This document shows positions 12,906 to 24,045 of a stretch of 64,000 nt of DNA, piece by piece. Under the pieces are notes generated by a model that was given only the letters and a program-made list of their open reading frames with translations, did no database searches and was not told the DNA's origin. Position numbers and translations under genes: made by a program. The stretch lies in NCBI GenBank assembly GCA_021292105.1, contig CM037860.1, positions 12,790,698-12,854,697 on the forward strand, given 5' to 3'. The number at the start of each line of letters is the position of its first letter. Within the stretch, counting starts at the first letter, position 1. Source of the stretch: Anadara kagoshimensis (lineage: Eukaryota; Mollusca; Bivalvia; Arcoida; Arcidae).

Positions 12906-13289
12906 ATTAATAAAACTATAATAAATTGTTCTTCACTAGTATAAGTTTTTTGTCTGAAGATCAATTCAAAGAAAGAGAAAGACATAAACTAAGCAGAATG
13001 CGTCACCAAAAATATCGATGAATTTTTTTTTCATCTTCGGTTTGATTGAAGATATTAATCTAATCAGTCATCATGAAGTCTTCAATATGGCAAAAGCAAA
13101 ATAAATCATGACTAGATTATCCTTCGTGCAACAAAAAGGCAATAAATTTACTTTCAAAATTCCAAAAGCACATTAACAAAACATGTGAAAAAACTCCATT
13201 TTCAACGCAAGTCTAAAGCATGTAGTTGACATCCCTTCTGTTCTCCACGAAGATGAGAAGAATAAAATACAGTTACAGTTAACGGTACC

Positions 13290-13870
13290 ATTAAGGTAAC
13301 CTAGTCGGTGTATGACTAGCTTTGTTTGGGGCAGGTCCGGGCTCGGGAAGTGGAGATGGGTTGGCCATGTGCTTAGGAAAGATCAGAGCGACATTACCAG
13401 GGAGAGCCTTTTCTGGACAGCCGACGGGAAAAGGAAGAGAGGCAGGCCAAAAACAACATGGCGAAGAACAGCCGAAAGCGAGCTGAAACAACTTGGGTGG
13501 TCCTGGAAGGAGATAGAGAAGAAAGCGAAAGATAGGACTGGATGGAGAGACTGTGTGGCTGCCTTATGTGCCGCATGGCACGAGGAGACCTAAGTAAGTA
13601 AGGTCCGGGCTCGAATCATTGTCGGGTCTGGTCTGACCAAGACTTATAAATAGGTAGTGACTGTTCCTTCGTCAGGCCCTCGGCTTGAAAATAAAAATTC
13701 ACAGGGACCTTCGGAGGTGACCTTCAAACCGATACAATATGCCACGGTAGGCACAGCACGCTTAAGAACCCTCCATGTACATTACCTTGGCGCAACGCAA
13801 AGGTAAAAATTTCTGCCACTTCACCTATAACTGGTGGCGTTCCAATATAAGTGAAATATTCTTGACTAAG
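13290..13870 (+). mobile_element. tRNA-headed SINE, type II, split by a LINE insertion
   Basis: The diverged head lies at about 13290-13345. The body resumes after the LINE at 13614 with the type II order: GGGTCTGGTCTGACCAAGAC, GTAGTGACTGTTCC, the AAGAACCCT region, and the tail ATATAAGTGAAATATTCTTG then ACTAAGACG. The SINE was therefore present before the LINE arrived. Confidence 0.75.
13346..13600 (+). mobile_element. 5'-truncated LINE stub (3' end of the reverse transcriptase ORF)
   Basis: A 255-bp insert bracketed by the 13-bp target duplication AGGTCCGGGCTCG (13333-13345 and 13601-13613). It encodes the extreme C-terminus of a LINE polyprotein in one open frame, with WRWVGHVLRKD, KRKRGRPKTTWRR and GWRDCVAALCAAWHEE followed by a stop, and ends in a TAAGTAAGTA tail. 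The RGRPKTTWRR block also occurs, as RGRPKETWRR, in the LINE at 18359-19380, so the two are related, though this is not the same copy. It is far too short to be mobile. Confidence 0.88.
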
Positions 13871-14503
13871 ACGCAAAACCCATTCAATCGATCATTCGTT
13901 ACGAACGATGCATAATATAACACAGTACATGTAAAATTAACTCTTTATAATGAACGTTCAATTTGTGTTTATAATCTTTTTAAGAATAAGAACTATTACA
14001 AGTGATATTATGTTGTTTATTATCGTCTCAATGATCGTGAAAAGAGATAAAATTCGAAAATGTAGATCTGTTATTTTAAAACTGATCTAAAAGTCCCTTG
14101 TTTCGTCTTGCATCTATCACGTCTCCTGTGTACCAATGGGCTCATTACAAATGGTGTTGATTCTAGAAACAGTCTTAGTGTCATCTTAATTGACTGGCGG
14201 TGTGAATCTGATGTTTATCCTATATTCTCTTTTACTATTAATTAGTATATTATCAAATACAAAAGTTCGATCACCATAGCATTACTTAAATCAAAATGTT
14301 GTAATTCTATTGATCGTAACGCTTCTAGACGTTGACTTTTCGCATCAGCGAGGGATTGGTGATGTTGCAGAACTTAAGGTCTATAGTCCCAGGCAGATAT
14401 GTTGTGCAGCGCCTTCTTCTTTTCTTACATCCTAGTTTATACCCGAAAGCTAGGTTTCACCGAACATGTCAACTGCTGGTTGGCTCCAGCATCTCGATTT
14501 GGC

Positions 14504-15867
14504 TCATCTGTTGTTGAATATAAAGTTGGCGTTGGTGGTAGTCACAAGCACGACAGTGTTAGCTCGTATCTCATTGGGTAAGGTATGGTACACTTTGGTT
14601 ATAGTGTTGGTTATATTGTTGGACTGAGCCCAGACGTGTAGAATTTGTTTGTTCCAGTTCTCCAGGGTGTTTCTGCTGGACTGAATGACGCCTGGAATGA
14701 TAAACAATGGTCAGTTTTTAAAATCAAATACTGGCATGTACAGTGTGGCTGGATCATAATGTTGATGATCATTTCAAATTTGACAATCCAATGCCATTCA
14801 TGTAATAACAATTTTCATTATGACTAACCGAGATTTGATCACGATGGCTTCGTAGTGCAATAGTTAACTATTAAAAAGGCACGTGGACAAAGTTGCTTTG
14901 TTTGCGTTGCATAAAACATGCTGCAGTCACTAACATTAACTAGATAAACATTTCCAATTAAGCGAGAGTTTGTATGCTATGCAATTAGCGCGGAGATGTT
15001 TAGGTATAAAAAATAACAAGTAAATGTGAAAATTTTATATTAAAAAGTTTCCACATACATACACAATTATAAATTTATATGTGACGACATTTTGGTTGTT
15101 TTCTCAAGTTCTGTTACAGAGCATTCCTCGTCTCTTAGTGTGTTTGGTAACCTGAAAGATGCATTTACCCATTTAGTATAAGATTCTTTAGTTGTTGTTT
15201 TTTTTTTTAGTTTGAAGATTAATGTTCATACCTTTTAATTTCTTCATCAGTAAATGTTCAGCGTCTTCCTCTGTATAATCACCTAGGTACTTCATAGCTC
15301 TGGTTACTGATACTCCAACTTTATGTCCAAATATTTCACATACATTATCTGTTATAGACCCTCCTTCTGGGAAGTAGGCGACTTCCATCTCTGTCTATAA
15401 TAAATAAACGAATACATTAGGAAACTAAACAAAAGTAAAGGTTGTTGTTGTTGTAGAAAATGTACTTGACAATAGGCAGGCAAACAAAAAACATGAAAGA
15501 AGCAATATCTCAGGAAAAACGTGTTACATGTACTTTGAAATGTCGCTCTCAAAAAATGTGTTGCTTTGAAAGGTCACATACCGACAAGCAATAAGGTACA
15601 AATGTTAATGCATTTCGCTACTTATTTCATAATCAGTGAAATCAATCTCTGGTGAAATATTTTAAATATTAAATTGGAACACTTAAGAAAAAATGTTTGA
15701 GCATTTAACCAGCTGGACAATAATTTATCAAAACTTACATGTTAAATAGTAATTATAATTTACTGTCACGTATCACACATGGTCGATCAACACGACTGAT
15801 TAACTGAACAATATAATTTGGTGCGAAATTGGGTAAAATCATATAAATCAAACTGGTTTGGTCAAGA

Positions 15868-15909
<42 letters not shown>

Positions 15910-16426
15910 TCTTACCTTTAATAGTCTAGCCTGGAAGCATTTTTTCAGTAACTCGCATGACACCACTTCTGATATGACGGAGTTACCTCCAGCATTTGGT
16001 ACAGTGAGGATCTTGACGGCATCAGCTGATAAGCTCATCTTGTTGATGTTTTTAAATGGATCAAAGCTACAATGGGCTATCCCACTTAAACAATTATTAT
16101 CGACTAATTTAGCGAAATGAAAATATTGAGGAACTCTAACCGAAAAATTCTCTCCTATGTACATATTACATGGTGACTGTGTTGGTGATCCATACTGATT
16201 TGATACACTTTTGTCGCAGATCGTCCTTGGTATAGTCACAAATAAATCCCTCGCCTTCTTCTTGTTGAGGCCGTGATTCAGGGGAGACCTGATACCCAGG
16301 CAACCGAGAGAAAAAACGGCGCCGGTGGCCGGTTGTGGACCCCCGGTGGTGTTGACTTTCACCCTGATAGTTATGGTGGCGGTTCGTAGTTGTGGTCATT
16401 TTTGTATTTGTATTGACTACTGTCAT
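14504..16426 (-). CDS. conserved spliced gene of unknown function
   Basis: I do not recognise a named family. Three coding exons are visible: 15916-about 16362 (5' end uncertain), 15232-15394 and 14504-14691. Their phases agree (0, then 1), the borders are consensus (AAG|GTAAGA; TATTATAG|ACAGAG; AAAAG|GTATGA; CATTCCAG|GCGTC), and the last exon ends in TGA. Exon-joined motifs include ILTVPNAGGNSVISEVVS, TEMEVAYFPEGGSITDNV, GVSVTRAMKYLGDYTEEDAE, HLLMKKLKG and a C-terminus ending NANFIFNNR. The E, TD and GVSVTR spacing loosely recalls a PD-(D/E)XK nuclease core, but the ExK motif is absent, so I do not claim that. The start is unclear. The conserved frame has its first ATG at 16164 (199 aa), whereas an ATG at 16426 opens a different frame that stops at 16166. 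A missed 5' exon or a frame break would explain this. An ATT microsatellite begins a few bases after the first donor. Confidence 0.7.
15866..15910. repeat. (AAT)n microsatellite at a splice donor
   Basis: About 14-15 AAT units. On the minus strand it begins seven bases after the exon end at 15916 (GTAAGA then ATT repeats), so it sits at the very start of that gene's first visible intron. Confidence 0.92.
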
Positions 16427-16429
16427 TTG

Positions 16430-17272
16430 AGAGGCTCGGGTGGCTCGTTAGTCTAGGGTTAATTCCCAAAAAATCCAAATTATTGTCTTGCTACATTCGT
16501 ATTCTAAATAAACTATTGCGTGCGAGTGTTGTTTATATACAACCGTGGGTTATCCTGTGACGCTATTTCTAATTTTATCTCACGGCTTTAAATATCGACC
16601 AATCAATGGTCTCGAAAGTGATATCATCTACGAATTTAAATTAATAATAGCATGAAAGGGGTTTCCTATAAATGATGAAATAGTTGGAAATTGGCAACCT
16701 AATAAACGTAATATTAATTAGAAAAAAGTATCCCATTTTAACAGCATTCCGTTCATTGTTGATTTTTACGAATATATGAAATTTGATAAGACTTCCTTTT
16801 GTACGGGTCCATTAAATTCTATGTTAAATTTATAATATTTTTCACAAAATGGCTTTATTCCGCCAAGTTTTAGGCCTTATAAATTTGAAAATTCACTTTA
16901 AGTGACGGGTACAAATGGAAGTCTTACCTTGTATTTTTATATCTAAAATAAATAAATAAATGAATAATATATGTTTTTCTCATGAGTAAAGTTGACTTGA
17001 AATGTTTAAAATCATTTACGATAGATATCAAGCTATCAGAATTATCTTTTACTTTGTGATAACCAGTGATTAAAAGAACACATCACGGTGACCAAAATTA
17101 ATTGCAGCTGCACCGTGATCATAATTAAGTTACTTATAAACAATGTACAGAGTCCATGATATAAATACTTTTTAATTTGTCATTGAACAAGTCACCGGTA
17201 AAAAAATTCAAGAAACTGCGGCAGCAATTTGGAATAAATACGATAAACCCTGTAACCGACGACATATAACAT
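16430..17272. other. AT-rich upstream region of the minus-strand gene
   Basis: No gene or clear repeat seen. It is presumably the promoter and 5' flank of the gene at 14504-16426; no TATA box can be assigned with confidence. Confidence 0.4.
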
Positions 17273-17277
17273 GATAA

Positions 17278-18029
17278 CATAGGCGTAGGAGGGTTTTTAA
17301 TATTGGGGGGGCCAAACCGAAGCCATGTCTATGTCGTGCCGCAGGAATGACCTCGTGCATATGGCGGGTAGAGCAAGAGAGAGGTGCTAAACCCCTCACA
17401 TAGGTGGGGGTCCGGGGAAAATTTTCAAAACTAAGTCCTGTGTAGACGCATTTTTCAATGTATTGCGCATCGTTTTGATAGGATAAAATACTGTGATATC
17501 AAGGCAAGATTATAATTATAAAATAACCGTATGACACAAGTTCCATAATCACCCCTCTCATTGGAGATGGATATCAGAGGCTGATGCAGAATTTTAGAAA
17601 GGGGGGCGTATAATGTGAGAGCCGAAGGCTCGAACCTCCTAGGGGGGTTCGGGGGCATGCTCCCCCGGAAAATTTTGAAAAAGTGGCGCAAAAATCCTGC
17701 ATTCTGGTGCAATCTGAACTGAACAATATGTAATACATGTACTAGTATTAGCGACATAAAGGGGGGCGTACGCCCCCCGCTGAACCCGCCACTGGATATG
17801 GGGGTACCCCGGAAAATTTTGACGCCCTTTTATAAGTATAATGACGAAATTGATAATTGACTGGATACCAGATGGACATTTCCTGTTAAAGTTCTTGGGG
17901 TTTTTTTTTCTCTTTTTTTAGCACGATACAAAATTTCACACAATATATTGCGGGGGCCTGGCCCCCCCTTCTCTGACATTGGGGGGGGGGGGCCGGCCCC
18001 CGCTGGCCCCCCCTGCTCCTACGCCTATG
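17278..18029. mobile_element. MITE-like TIR element, 752 bp, carrying a nested element
   Basis: Perfect 14-bp inverted ends CATAGGCGTAGGAG (17278-17291) and CTCCTACGCCTATG (18016-18029), flanked by a 5-bp duplication GATAA (17273-17277 and 18030-18034). G-rich and C-rich tracts lie inside both ends. No transposase ORF is visible, so it is non-autonomous. The element at 17575-17794 is inserted in it. Confidence 0.78.
17575..17794. mobile_element. nested hAT-like MITE, about 220 bp
   Basis: The ends read CAGAGGCTGATGCAGAATTT and, inverted, CAGTGGCGGGTTCAGCGGGG, which share a CAGNGGCNGNTNCAG pattern typical of non-autonomous hAT ends. GATAT flanks both sides, shorter than the 8-bp duplication expected for hAT, so the superfamily call is tentative. 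The interior has GGGGGGCG tracts and short palindromes such as GGGGGGCGTACGCCCCCC. Confidence 0.6.
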
Positions 18030-18358
18030 GATAATTATATTGTTGTAACGATATTCCGTGACGCTAGTTTAACTGACAATTCAATGGGTGCAAAGTTCGT
18101 ACTAAATATTTTGTTCAGTTTACGGAAAATAAATCTAACTTCGGAGAGACTTCCACACTCTGGACAAGATTCCAATTTTCAACGAATATGTGAGACCGGC
18201 TTCATATTTAAGGTGGGATCACTAGGGTCTTAACACCACTATTGGCACAACTCTTATTATGCGACATGCCAGTGCAAAGCCACGGTTAGATAACATTGAT
18301 GGCGCGGTATCAGGATCACAATCATATATTTATGAAACATGCCGGATTAAATTAATTT

Positions 18359-19380
18359 GACTTACTTGACTTATGTCCATCTCTCCTTGTGGAGAATTAG
18401 GCCAGATATCTTTCTCCTCCAAGAATCTCTGTTGGCAGCTATTTTAGCAGCTTCACTCCATGTCCAAAGTCCAAAATCCGATCTTTCCCTTTCAACAGTC
18501 CTGCGCCAGGTCTCCTTCGGCCGCCCTCTTCTTCTCTTTCCTTCTGCTGGTGTCCATTGCAGAGCAATCCTTGGATGTTCATCTGGCTTCTGTCTTAATA
18601 TGTGTCCAATCCATTTCCACCTCCGATGTTTAACAAGCTCGCTTATCTTTTTTGTTTGTGTTCTTCCTCTGATTTGCTCATTTGTAATTTTTAAAGGCCA
18701 GTATATTTTGAGGATTCTTCTGAGACATTTGTGGTGGAAAGTGTCCAATAACTTTTCATCCCTGGTGGTCATTCTTCATGTCTCGCAACCATATAATAGT
18801 ACAGATACTACATTGGACATGTATATTCTGCTCTTGGTTTTCCTGCCATACTGACTGCTTTTCCACACCTTGCCTAGCTTGTTGAATGTAACTCTTGCCT
18901 TCCCTATTCTTGCTTTGATGTCACAGTCTGTCCCTCCTTTGCTGTTAACTGTAGCTCCAAGGTAAACAAACTGGTCAACTTCCTCGACCTCCTCATTTCC
19001 GATTTTGAGCCTGCTTTCTCCCTTCTTATTATTACCCGCATTGAATTTCATTGTCTTAGTTTTCTTGACATTAATTTTTAGGCCTGTTGTTTTCCCAAAA
19101 TTGTTTACATTGTTCACCTTCTGTTGTATGTTGTTCAGATTGCAAGATATTAGAGCTAAATCATCAGCAAAGTCCAGATCTTCAAGAGTTTCCATCATTT
19201 TCCATCTGATACCAGTGTTGCCTTTCTCTGTTGCTTTTCTCATTATCCAGTCAATGATTAGTAGGAAGAGAAATCCGGACATCACACAACCTTGCTTAAC
19301 TCCAGATATTACTTCGATGTTCGATTCTGATGTTCCCGAGTCATCCAATACTGCACATTTGTAGTTAACATACATGGTTC
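18359..19380 (-). mobile_element. 5'-truncated LINE, about 1.02 kb, with 13-bp target duplication
   Basis: Bounded by the perfect duplication ATTAAATTAATTT at 18346-18358 and 19381-19393. It runs on the minus strand, with its 3' end at 18359 and a short AAGTCAAGTAAGTC tail. It encodes the distal part of a non-LTR reverse transcriptase: VKQGCVMSGFLF, the catalytic box as LDFADDLALIS, GLKINVKKTKTM, FVYLGATVNSKGG and SVLLYGCET, then RRWKWIGHILRQKP and KRRRGRPKETWRRTV. One in-frame stop lies after YGCET, where the family has YGCETW, so the copy needs only one change from an open frame. Endonuclease and 5' reverse-transcriptase parts are missing. Clade is not certain; it resembles RTE/Nimb-type invertebrate LINEs. 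Confidence 0.93.
18371..19375 (-). pseudogene. LINE reverse transcriptase C-terminal fragment
   Basis: Two open pieces, 18776-19375 (about 199 codons) and 18371-18772 (about 133 codons), are the same frame separated by a single TGA. The first carries the FADD polymerase motif. The second is the C-terminal domain with the RRGRPKETWRR block. There is no promoter, so this is a dead fragment. Confidence 0.9.
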
Positions 19381-19616
19381 ATTAAATTAATTTAGGGTAT
19401 CCTAAAATATTCGAGTTACGCATATGTTTAGTTGAGTTATATTTTAAGGTAGGCCCCTTATATTTTAGAGTCAGTACCCTAAAATATATATAATACTTAA
19501 GCACTTTACGAAAGGTATTCTAAAATCGTTTTCACGCGACATATGCATAAATATGTAATTTTGACTGAAGATAACATTGATTAATTTTATACGCATAAAC
19601 TTCTAAAATTATACTA

Positions 19617-20569
19617 TAGTCCGATCACATTTTCAGTGATGAAAAAACATGTTTTGAATGGATGGTGTGATTCAAACTTAGATATCTTACTTGATATAAC
19701 TTCAATAGACTTGAAATTTCACACGTGTTATTAGAACATATTTTTTCATATTTTGAATATTTTTTGCTAATATTCTCAGCTTTTTTCAATTTTTTGCTTT
19801 TAATTTATATGAATAATTTAAATAAACTTTTTGATAAAAGTTTGTTGAGAAATTAATACTTGTTCGTTTGCAGTCTTGTTTTAAAGATAAGTATTTAAAA
19901 ATACTATTTTTCTATTTCATGCTTAAATTATTAATATTCACTGTAATTTTTGAGTTTTCGGGAGTCAAGATTTAGCAATTAATTGAAAGGTAGCTGTTGT
20001 CCCTCTCATATGTTGATATGGCATATTCGACAGTTTCATTCATATACGTTATTCATAATTGGGTTCTGATTGGCTAATACCTTTTCATGCCATACGGGTT
20101 TATACAGGTGTTTCTATTTCTAACCAGTATACGTCACGGGCTAACCCATTGCACTTTTTATGAATGGACAACAGGTAAAACAACACAAACATCAAAATAA
20201 TGAATGATATTCATTTATTACACATGCTTGACCTAGAACGACGCAATTTTTTAATTTAATGTTTTGAAACTGCAAAACCTTCAAGCTCATCTAACTAAGC
20301 CACGATTTTTATCTCAAAAGATGAAGTTATTGGCGATAATGCATTTTACTACGTGATACGCATTACTATGATCTGAATTCAGATGCGCGTCGGATAAAAA
20401 CTGGTTTTATTTGATTTTTAGACTTAATATAAGGAACTTTATCAAACTATTTAAACACATGTTATAAAAATAACAGATCTACATATAGCATTAACAAAAT
20501 TTGAAGTAAGTAATCCACGATCTTTTTAAGGCCACATCGGTATTCATCACTGAATAAGTGATCGGACTA
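19617..20569. mobile_element. TA-flanked TIR element, 953 bp, non-autonomous
   Basis: The left end TAGTCCGATCACATTTTCAG and the right end, read inverted, TAGTCCGATCACTTATTCAG match over about 25 bp with two differences and continue with TGATGA/TGAATA. TA lies on each side (19615-19616, 20570-20571). The inside is AT-rich without an ORF. TA duplication suggests the Tc1/mariner or a similar superfamily. It ends about 160 bp before the ATG of the ankyrin/SOCS gene and so forms most of its proximal 5' flank. Confidence 0.8.
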
Positions 20570-20727
20570 TAAGTCAAGTTTAAAGTTTTTTAAACCTTGT
20601 CTTAAACCACTTGCTTTTCCGTTTTCAATTCCGTCCGTTTCCCATCCGCATTTTATTAACTCCAGGAAGGAACACTGCTGTCATCAACAACAAGATAGTT
20701 CAACTACCTGGGAATGGGAATGTGGCA

Positions 20728-21912
20728 ATGAATCAAATGGATGTCGACGAACCAGATTACACGTTAGAGGAACTGTGTTTAGCTGAAGCAAATGGAGAAA
20801 CGTGCGATGAAATATTACTTTTGAAAGCTATTGAAGAAAATGACATTGAAGCTGTCAACCGTTTGTTTACAGAAACTGATGTTTCTCCAAATTTCATTCT
20901 ACATGGTAGAAGTCCAATTTGTAGGGCTGCTCATAAAGGTAGAGACTTGATACTTGATATTTTGATAGAACGGGGATGTAGCCTGACAACCCCCGACTTT
21001 ACTGACAGCATGTGGCAAAGGCAGCCCATACACATAGCAGGTTCCAAAAGGCATCTGAGATTTGTTCAGAAACTAATTGAGAATGGAGTTGATGTTAACA
21101 GTCGCGATAGTGACGAGAGAACTGCTTTACACTGGGTAGCTATCTATGGCCACACCAATGTAGCCGAGTATTTAGTGTCAGCAGGTGGTTCTGTTAATAT
21201 AGCACAGACAGATGGCTTTACCCCACTCCATGCCGCTAGCTGTTTAGGACACAATGAGCTCTGTAAATTTTTGATATCAAATGATGTTGATTTAAATCGG
21301 ACAGACCGGGATGGATGGACCACCCTTCATACAGCAGTTTGTCATGGACACATAAATGTTGTTAAAGACCTTATTGATGCAGGGGCGTCTTTGACTCGGA
21401 CAACTTTTGATCATGAAAATGTTTTACATATAGCCGTTTGTAAAGGACATTTTGAGATTGTTCGGCTTCTAGTGGATAAAGGTGTTAAGATTAATAACAA
21501 GAATATGACTGGTCATACTGCATTCCATCTGTCAATATTTCATCACCAGTACAGAATCTCAAAGTATTTAGTGAAGATAGGTGCAGAAATTCAAACTGAA
21601 AATACTTCTGGCATTACACCATTATATTTAGCTGCAATGAGAACAGACGAAAGTTTTATGTTGTTGCTTTATAAAGCTGGATACAATTTTAGTAAAGAAA
21701 AATGGATACATGAAAACTCTTATCCTTCTGCAGTTGTTCAAAATGAAAAGCTATGTAACATGTTGAAATCTAATGCATCAAATCCTAGAAAACTCAAAGA
21801 TATTTGTTGCTTTAAAGTGAGGAAGTTAATGGGAAGGAGCTGTATTCAGACTGTGAATGATCTATCCATTCCAACAATTTTAAAGGATTTGATCTCTTTT
21901 AAATATTTATAA
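20728..21912 (+). CDS. ankyrin repeat and SOCS box protein (ASB-like)
   Basis: Predicted 394 aa from ATG at 20728; the frame is open to 20611 but has no earlier ATG. A likely splice acceptor (TTAACTCCAG) lies at about 20668, so a 5' untranslated or short coding exon may exist upstream. About eight ankyrin repeats fill residues 60-340, with clear cores such as RTALHWVAIYGHTNVAEYLV, FTPLHAASCLGHNELCKFLI and WTTLHTAVCHGHINVVKDLI. The C-terminal 40 residues fit a SOCS box: LKDICCFKVRKLMG as the BC box and LSIPTILKDLI as the Cul5 side. By family knowledge such proteins recruit Elongin B/C and Cullin 5 and present substrates for ubiquitination; the substrate cannot be told. The coding part is one exon. 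Which ASB member it corresponds to is uncertain. Confidence 0.9.
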   Translation: MNQMDVDEPDYTLEELCLAEANGETCDEILLLKAIEENDIEAVNRLFTETDVSPNFILHGRSPICRAAHKGRDLILDILIERGCSLTTPDFTDSMWQRQPIHIAGSKRHLRFVQKLIENGVDVNSRDSDERTALHWVAIYGHTNVAEYLVSAGGSVNIAQTDGFTPLHAASCLGHNELCKFLISNDVDLNRTDRDGWTTLHTAVCHGHINVVKDLIDAGASLTRTTFDHENVLHIAVCKGHFEIVRLLVDKGVKINNKNMTGHTAFHLSIFHHQYRISKYLVKIGAEIQTENTSGITPLYLAAMRTDESFMLLLYKAGYNFSKEKWIHENSYPSAVVQNEKLCNMLKSNASNPRKLKDICCFKVRKLMGRSCIQTVNDLSIPTILKDLISFKYL

Positions 21913-22182
21913 AAAGTTTGTGCGGTTCAGAATTTTTACTGGTTCAAAACATTTGTGTAAAATGCTACTTTTCTGACCAGTCAGTTAAGAAATACCGGTA
22001 CACTGAGTTTGGGCCAATGGGCTTTTGTGTAGAACCAATGGATTGCCAAAATTTCTGGTCCAGTATCAGCTAGTCAGAAATGAGTTTTTGAAACAGACAC
22101 AGTCCTAGCTTTATACCTGTTGTTAGCATTGACACTGCTATTTATGCTGTGCTTAATAGTGCTTGTTTTTGTTTTTCAATCA

Positions 22183-22188
22183 AATAAA
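22183..22188 (+). terminator. poly(A) signal AATAAA for the ankyrin/SOCS gene
   Basis: AATAAA about 270 bp after the stop codon, followed by a GT-rich stretch. Best candidate 3' end. Confidence 0.6.
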
Positions 22189-22454
22189 TTTTAAGTTGTT
22201 ATATTTTCATGTCATTCCACTCATGAACCATTTGCCAGTTCCATGAATGGCTGTGTAAGCTGGTTTACAAACAATGAGAAACTGGAACCAATTAAAGCAT
22301 CTGTTGATTCCCAATGCCTGTTGAATGGCAATGTCATTTACTCTCAACACATGGAGACCAAGTTACCATGAGCATATTGAGATTGCAGTATATTAACAAG
22401 TTTTCATATTCCGGTATTAAAGGACACATCTAAGTTAACACTTATGGGAACACC

Positions 22455-22690
22455 CAGTCAAGATTGATTAATTGATTGAATGGGGTACATCCCCGTCAAG
22501 AATATTTCACTTATTTCGAGATGTCATCAGCTATAAAGGTGACATGGCAGAAATTTTGAGCTTTGCAATATGCAGGGAGGGTTCTTTAACATACCATGAC
22601 ACAAGGCATTGCTGTTAAGGTCTGTTCCAAAGGAGTCTGTGACTTTCATTTCTAAATCCAGAGTGCTTGGTGTAAGAACAACACCCAGCC
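22455..22690 (-). mobile_element. SINE type II, diverged minus-strand copy
   Basis: The reverse complement gives the type II tail (AAGTGAAATATTCTTGACGG) and core (ATAGCTGATGACATCTCG form), then AAAGAACCCTCCCTGCATAT and the GACTTAG region. The tRNA-like head is eroded. Confidence 0.7.
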
Positions 22691-23004
22691 AGGAAATGAA
22701 CAGATTAAATACCACTGTACTTGTTCAACAATAACTAATGTCTACATATTGTATGTTTAAATCATCTCTAGATAGAGTACAAATCTGTAAATTTTATATA
22801 ATAGTGATCCCTATAGTTTCCTCATTTGAGACCTCGGTATAGTATATTCCTTTTATGGGTTCCCTAGCCAATATCATCAAATTTGGCTCTGTAGTTTAGG
22901 AGTAGATTAAAATTTTACATACAACGCATAACACAATGCCTGATGGACAACCTTTGGCCAAGGTGAGCTAAAACTATGTATATACAAAGATTTTAGAATG
23001 TATT

Positions 23005-23235
23005 TGACTGGAGTGGAGTAATAGGGTTTATGCCAAGTCAAGATTCTTTCACTTATATCAAGATGGTCATTTTACTGATGTTGGAGGAAACTGGAGTGTC
23101 CATAGAAAACTTCTAACCACCAGCAAGGAAACTGACAAACTTTCTCGCACTAGAATCTGTCTCGAGTGGGATTCAAACCTAAGTGGTGTGGTCTGTAAGC
23201 GCACAATTTAAACCACTTGGCCACCAAGCCCCCCT
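23005..23235 (-). mobile_element. SINE type III
   Basis: On the minus strand: head GGTGGCCAAGTGGTTTAAAT (A box) and TAGGTTTGAATCCCACTCGA (B box), middle AGTTTCCTCCAACATC, tail TGATATAAGTGAAAGAATCT then TGACTTGG. The tail is shared with type II apart from a few bases. Confidence 0.8.
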
Positions 23236-24045
23236 CCCCAGAACTTATTTGAAGCAGTGCAAGAGCAACAATTCTGTTGAAGTATTTAAACTTACAGTTG
23301 CCCTAAAAAATCAAATGTATGTGAATGTCATCTTCCAAAGTTGGACTTTGTTGTGATTTGTGCCACAACTACGGTACCCAGTTTCATATAGAGTGTACCT
23401 GAAATTTTTACCCCAAAACAATGCTATTTATTATATTTACAATTATTCTACTAATAGTATGAAAATATCATAATGCGGACCAAAATCTATTTTTTGGTAA
23501 TGTTTGAATCACTACTGGCTTCTATCAAGGTGTATTGTACAAGCTTGTCAGTTTAAGACAGTTAATTCTGCCTACCTTACTTCATTCATAGGGATGACAA
23601 CTGACTTACTCTATTTTAATCAGGAAAAAAGCATAAATAAATACAAAATAAATAATCCATGTGATTAAGCATTATTGTTTTATTAACAAAATTAAATCAA
23701 CAAATATATATATTTATCATTTAAAACTTCAATTTTATACAGGGAAAATTTGACAACAATCTTGATAAAATGTTCATTCAATTTCGTAAAGATGCTAAAC
23801 TGCTTTGCTTACAGTTTACATGCCTATGTGTAGAATTTTTTCATCGTCCGGCGATGTCAATGTCATGACAAGATGTCATGATACCTTGTATCAATAAATA
23901 CGGTATTTAAAGTATTTTCACATAGTAGATAGTAGATTAAGAACTGGTAGGCACTTTTGTAAATAAAGTAGCTTCCAAATTTGAAGTATACATACAATGT
24001 ATTACACTGTCTAATTTACCTCTTAAACTACAGTTGGTGAATAAT

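Noticed and set aside
15818-16120. Open frame with a poly-isoleucine run
   Set aside because: Antisense reading of the AAT microsatellite and the real minus-strand exon.
14504-16426. Calling the unknown gene a nuclease
   Set aside because: The spacing only loosely resembles PD-(D/E)XK and the ExK residues are not there.
18357-19364. Plus-strand open frames over the LINE
   Set aside because: Shadows of the minus-strand reverse transcriptase.
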